From assembly GCA_033283165.1 (NCBI GenBank), contig JAWMQL010000015.1, positions 1 to 16,867 of the forward strand: 16,867 nt of DNA. The letters run 5' to 3'. Shown one piece after another: positions 14,337-16,867 of this stretch (position 1 is its first letter; each line of letters opens with the position of its first letter). This DNA comes from JAWMQL01 sp033283165 (GTDB taxonomy: Bacteria > Pseudomonadota > Gammaproteobacteria > Pseudomonadales > Halieaceae). Made by a program: the position numbers and the translations under genes. A model generated the notes under the pieces. That model saw nothing but the letters and a program-made list of their open reading frames with translations. It searched no databases and was not told the origin of the DNA.

Positions 14337-15032
14337 TCAAACTTCTATCGAGCCCTGATCGATGGTCACACCCGGCCCCATGGTGGTGCTCAGGGTGATC
14401 TTCTTCAGGTAAACGCCCTTGGCCGCTGCCGGCTTGGCCTTTCGCAGGTCCGCCAGCACGGCTTCCAGGTTGCCCCGGATGGCATCCAGTTCGAAATCGA
14501 TTTTGCCGATGCCGCCGTGAACGATGCCGTTCTTGTCGGTGCGGTAGCGCATCTGGCCGGCCTTGGCGTTCTTGACCGCGGTTTCCACGTCAGGGGTCAC
14601 CGTGCCGGTTTTGGGGTTGGGCATCAGGCCGCGGGGACCGAGCAGCTGGCCCAGCTGGCCGACCACGCGCATCGCGTCCGGGGAGGCTATCACGACGTCG
14701 AAATCCATCATGCCACCCTTGATCTGCTCGGCCAGCTCTTCCATACCGACAAATTCGGCACCGGCCGCCTTGGCCTGCTCCGCGGCATCGCCCTGGGTAA
14801 ATACAGCTACCCGAACGTCGGAACCAGTACCGTGCGGCAGGGTGGTCGCACCGCGCACAGCCTGGTCCGATTTCCGGGCGTCAACACCCAGGTTTACGGC
14901 GACCTCGACGGTTTCGTTGAACTTGGCAGTACCCAGTTCCTTCAGGATGGACACCGCTTCTTCCAGCGGATAGGCCTTCTGCGGATCGACCTTTTCCTTG
15001 AATGCGCGCACGCGTTTTGACAACTTGGCCAT
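14337..15032 (-). CDS. rplA: 50S ribosomal protein L1
   Basis: L1 forms the mobile L1 stalk of the large subunit at the E site and in E. coli represses the rplKA operon. The 231-residue product begins MAKLSKRVRAFKEKVDPQKA and includes VAVNLGVDARKSDQAVRGAT, LGPRGLMPNPKTGTVT and the C-terminal KKITLSTTMGPGV. The ATG at 15030-15032 fits the family length; a longer upstream frame is the out-of-register end of rplK and is not part of the protein. The gap to the rplK stop is 2 bases, with the ribosome-binding site (GGAGG) inside rplK, so translation is probably coupled. Confidence 0.98.
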   Translation of the reverse strand: MAKLSKRVRAFKEKVDPQKAYPLEEAVSILKELGTAKFNETVEVAVNLGVDARKSDQAVRGATTLPHGTGSDVRVAVFTQGDAAEQAKAAGAEFVGMEELAEQIKGGMMDFDVVIASPDAMRVVGQLGQLLGPRGLMPNPKTGTVTPDVETAVKNAKAGQMRYRTDKNGIVHGGIGKIDFELDAIRGNLEAVLADLRKAKPAAAKGVYLKKITLSTTMGPGVTIDQGSIEV

Positions 15033-15034
15033 GA

Positions 15035-15466
15035 TTACACTCCCTCCACGTCGATACCGGCGGACCGGGCGCTGCCGGCAATCGTACGAACCGCCGCATC
15101 CATGTCGGCCGCAGTCAGGTCCGGCCACTTCTGGGTAGCCACTTCTTCCAGCTGGGCGCGGTTGACCTTGCCAACTTTCTTGGTGTTGGGGGTGCCGGAA
15201 CCCTTTTTGATCTTGGCTACCTTACGCAGCAGCACAGATGCCGGAGGCGTTTTCTTGATGAAGGTGAAGGAACGGTCGCCATAAACCGTGATAACCACCG
15301 GAATCGGCAGACCGGGCTCAGTGCCCTGGGTCTCGGCGTTGAACGCCTTGCAGAATTCCATGATGTTTACACCGTGCTGGCCCAGCGCCGGACCCACAGG
15401 CGGGCTCGGGTTGGCCTGACCAGCAGGCACCTGCAGCTTGATATAAGCTTCTACTTTCTTTGCCAT
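15035..15466 (-). CDS. rplK: 50S ribosomal protein L11
   Basis: L11 binds the GTPase-associated region of 23S rRNA and is needed for RelA activation in the stringent response. The 143-residue product starts MAKKVEAYIKLQVPAGQANP. It has the PSPPVGPALGQHGVNIMEF proline-rich segment where thiostrepton contacts occur in the family, and an intact rRNA-binding C-terminal domain. The ATG at 15464-15466 with GGGAG about 8 bases upstream is preferred over a frame start 7 codons earlier, which lacks homology. It heads the rplK-rplA pair after a 150-base gap containing a large palindrome and a candidate promoter. Confidence 0.98.
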   Translation of the reverse strand: MAKKVEAYIKLQVPAGQANPSPPVGPALGQHGVNIMEFCKAFNAETQGTEPGLPIPVVITVYGDRSFTFIKKTPPASVLLRKVAKIKKGSGTPNTKKVGKVNRAQLEEVATQKWPDLTAADMDAAVRTIAGSARSAGIDVEGV

Positions 15467-15523
15467 GTTGCAATCTCCCGGGTGCAAACGCCGGTTCGCC
15501 TTCGCAGACTACTGGGGCTCCCC

Positions 15524-15551
15524 ATTGTAATTAAGGGGACAGTTTACTTAA
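15524..15551 (-). promoter_or_regulatory. Candidate L11 promoter overlapping the palindromic repeat
   Basis: On the minus strand a TACAAT -10 box (15524-15529, 5 of 6 matches) is followed by GGGGAGCCCC, a GC-rich discriminator. The best -35 at 16 bases is TTAAGT (15546-15551, 3 of 6), which lies inside the inner part of the repeat arm. E. coli has its L11 promoter in the same nusG-rplK gap. The weak -35 keeps confidence low. Confidence 0.35.
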
Positions 15552-15608
15552 TTCTCTGAGGAATCGGCGCCGTGGCACTTCCGCACGGGAATTAAGTAAA
15601 CTGTCCCC
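15535..15608. repeat. Perfect palindromic repeat, copy 1 (nusG-rplK gap)
   Basis: The arm ggggacagtttacttaattc (15535-15554) is perfectly repeated in inverted form at 15589-15608, 20 of 20 bases, with a 34-base spacer. Inside the spacer ccgtg/cacgg (15570-15574 and 15584-15588) forms an inner hairpin with a 9-base loop. It starts 8 bases after the nusG stop. Similar GGGGACAGT...ACTGTCCCC palindromes occur widely in proteobacterial intergenic DNA, as far as I recall in association with REP-type elements; that link is from memory and unchecked. Confidence 0.92.
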
Positions 15609-15616
15609 GTTTTTAA

Positions 15617-16150
15617 TCAGGCCTTCTCGACCTGACTGAATTCCAGTTCCACCGGAGTGGAACGACCGAAAATCAACACCGCCACATTTAGGCGGCTCTT
15701 TTCGTAATTGACCTCTTCCACAACCCCGTTGAAGTCGTTGAAGGGGCCGTCGATAACCCGCACCATCTCGCCGGGCTCGAATACGGTCTTGGGGCGGGGC
15801 GCTTCCACACCCTGCTCCACACGCTGCAGGATGGCCTCTGCCTCCGCCTCGGTGATCGGCGCCGGCGCATCCGCCTTGCCGCCGATGAAACCCATCACCC
15901 GGGGCGTTTCCTTCACCAGGTGCCAGGTATCGTCGTCCAGCTCCATCTGTACCAGTACATAGCCGGGGAAAAACTTGCGCTCACTGCGGCGCTTCTGTCC
16001 GGCGCGCATTTCGACCACCTCTTCGGTGGGCACCAGGACCTCACCGAAGCGATCCTGCATCCCATGCAGTTCGATGCGCTCCTTCAGGGCAGCCGCCACC
16101 TTCTTTTCATAACCTGAATAGGCGTGAACGACGTACCAACGCTTTGCCAT
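15617..16150 (-). CDS. nusG: Transcription termination/antitermination factor NusG
   Basis: NusG binds RNA polymerase and links it to Rho or to the ribosome through S10. The 177-residue product has the NGN domain (about 1-110, MAKRWYVVHAYSGYEKK, ERKFFPGYVLVQM at 57-69, PRVMGFIGG). The C-terminal KOW domain (about 120-177) includes FEPGEMVRVIDGPFNDFNGV and the end VELEFSQVEKA. I chose the ATG at 16148-16150, which gives the family N-terminus. A TTG codon immediately before it is in frame but would add only one residue. The ribosome-binding site is GAGAAGG, 8 bases upstream. secE ends 21 bases upstream, so the two are co-transcribed as in most bacteria. Confidence 0.98.
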   Translation of the reverse strand: MAKRWYVVHAYSGYEKKVAAALKERIELHGMQDRFGEVLVPTEEVVEMRAGQKRRSERKFFPGYVLVQMELDDDTWHLVKETPRVMGFIGGKADAPAPITEAEAEAILQRVEQGVEAPRPKTVFEPGEMVRVIDGPFNDFNGVVEEVNYEKSRLNVAVLIFGRSTPVELEFSQVEKA

Positions 16151-16171
16151 CAACTAAACCTTCTCTTTTAC

Positions 16172-16534
16172 TTACCCAATTGCCAGCGACACAAGCCAAC
16201 CCAGGAGGGAATCTAGCCCCCACAGGATCAGCGCCACCAGCAGCACAAATGCCACCACGATCATCGTGGTCTGTACGGTTTCCTGCCGGGTAGGCCAGAC
16301 AACCTTACGAATTTCAGTCCGCGAACCCTTGACCAGGGTCCAGAAAGCAGCGCCCTTGGCTGTCTGCAGGGCTACCAACCCGGCTACCGCAGCCAGGGCG
16401 AGCAGGCCCAAAACCCGGTACAGCAGGGACTGGTCAGCAAAATAACTGTTGCCAACTACTCCTGCCGCTACCAGGACGATAACCACCAGCCATTTCAGCG
16501 AATCGAGCCGGCTGACGCTCTGTTCAACACTCAT
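16172..16534 (-). CDS. secE: Protein translocase subunit SecE
   Basis: SecE is the small clamp subunit of the inner-membrane SecYEG channel. The 120-residue product has three hydrophobic segments (about 15-31, 40-57 and 91-111), the three-helix form found in gammaproteobacteria. The conserved cytoplasmic motif TEIRKVVWPTRQETVQT lies before the last helix. I chose the ATG at 16532-16534, 6 bases after AAGGA. An in-frame TTG directly before it is too close to the ribosome-binding site. The same bases TAGTTGATG occur at the nusG start. Confidence 0.97.
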   Translation of the reverse strand: MSVEQSVSRLDSLKWLVVIVLVAAGVVGNSYFADQSLLYRVLGLLALAAVAGLVALQTAKGAAFWTLVKGSRTEIRKVVWPTRQETVQTTMIVVAFVLLVALILWGLDSLLGWLVSLAIG

Positions 16535-16552
16535 CAACTATCCTTCGGGCAC

Positions 16553-16574
16553 GGCGCCGCCTTTCGGTGGCGCC
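16553..16574 (-). other. Hairpin with GAAA tetraloop between tRNA-Trp and secE
   Basis: GGCGCC and GGCGCC pair (6 bp), followed by one mismatch, two more C-G pairs and a GAAA loop on the minus strand. There is no T run, so it is not a terminator. It begins 12 bases after the tRNA 3' end and may mark the tRNA/mRNA processing junction of a shared transcript. Confidence 0.6.
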
Positions 16575-16586
16575 CCCTGCCATATA

Positions 16587-16662
<76 letters not shown>

Positions 16663-16684
16663 AAATCTTTTAACTCAGACAACG

Positions 16685-16715
16685 AAGCCGAACCACTGTT
16701 CCAGCGGTTCGGCTT
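16685..16715 (-). terminator. Long hairpin after tuf, possible terminator or processing site
   Basis: On the minus strand AAGCCGAACCGCTG pairs with CAGTGGTTCGGCTT as a 14-bp stem with one G-U pair and a 3-base loop. It is followed by CGTTGTCTGAG without a real T run. It lies about 70 bases after the tuf stop and 22 bases before tRNA-Trp, so it could end or attenuate tuf transcripts, or be a cleavage signal. The stem is certain; its role is inferred. Confidence 0.6.
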
Positions 16716-16723
16716 TGCCCTGG

Positions 16724-16760
16724 GTCATCCCCGTTTGCGCGGGGGTGACGCCTTGCGTCA
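16724..16760. repeat. REP-like palindrome between tuf and tRNA-Trp
   Basis: gtcatccccg (16724-16733) pairs with cgggggtgac (16740-16749) with one mismatch or wobble and a 6-base loop. It overlaps a second stem, tgacgc/gcgtca (16746-16760). GTCATCCCCG-type palindromes resemble common extragenic repeats of gammaproteobacteria. Only one copy is in this window, so the repeat status is unproven here. Confidence 0.4.
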
Positions 16761-16785
16761 CTTATTCGATGCCTGTATCGACGCG

Positions 16786-16867
16786 TTATTCGATGATCTT
16801 CGCTACCACGCCCGCACCCACGGTGCGGCCACCTTCGCGAATCGCGAAACGCAGACCCTCTTCCATC
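16786..16867 (-). CDS. tuf: Elongation factor Tu, C-terminal 26 residues (starts outside the window)
   Basis: The last 26 residues read MEEGLRFAIREGGRTVGAGVVAKIIE, followed by TAA. This is the near-invariant EF-Tu C-terminus from domain 3. The 5' part lies beyond the right edge. This is the tufB-type copy that precedes tRNA-Trp and secE. The ten bases encoding the end (CATCGAATAA) are repeated 14 bases after the stop. Confidence 0.95.
   Translation of the reverse strand, partial: MEEGLRFAIREGGRTVGAGVVAKIIE

Overview
All genes in this window lie on the minus strand, so the window reads right to left. It is the conserved RNA polymerase/ribosomal protein supercluster of a gammaproteobacterium. 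In transcription order it holds: end of a tuf gene, tRNA-Trp(CCA), secE, nusG, rplK, rplA, rplJ, rplL, rpoB, rpoC, one unrecognised secreted-protein gene, rpsL, rpsG, fusA, and the start of a second tuf gene. Protein lengths and motifs are close to those of E. coli and Pseudomonas. The GC-rich DNA, the tuf/tRNA-Trp/secE order and the two tuf copies flanking the cluster suggest a Pseudomonadales/Cellvibrionales-like, possibly marine, gammaproteobacterium. That placement is inference from gene order and protein feel, not a phylogeny.

Right part (13.0-16.9 kb): EF-Tu end, tRNA-Trp, the SecE translocon subunit and NusG, then the L11/L1 and L10/L7-L12 genes. The rplA-rplJ gap carries a clear L10 leader, the autoregulatory RNA bound by the L10-L7/L12 complex. 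The middle (4.5-13.0 kb) is rpoB and rpoC. They are separated from rplL by a 233-base gap with an intrinsic-type terminator (attenuator), a second hairpin and a degenerate palindromic repeat. rpoC ends in a tandem hairpin with a strong intrinsic terminator.

Left part (1-4.5 kb): between rpoC and the str operon sits a 254-residue predicted exported protein. It is built as two tandem ~100-residue repeats, each opening with a CT..EGK motif and closing with a cysteine. Its 3' hairpin abuts a near-consensus sigma70 promoter with a GC-rich discriminator, very probably the stringently controlled str promoter for rpsL-rpsG-fusA-tuf. The 108-base rpsL-rpsG gap can fold into a stem where E. coli has its S7 translational operator.

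The least ordinary signals are (1) the duplicated exported protein and (2) a palindromic repeat family with the core AGTnAACTGTyCCCG. It appears as a perfect 20-base inverted repeat between nusG and rplK, a diverged full copy between rplL and rpoB, and a possible single arm between fusA and tuf. No CRISPR, phage, insertion sequence or defence genes were seen.
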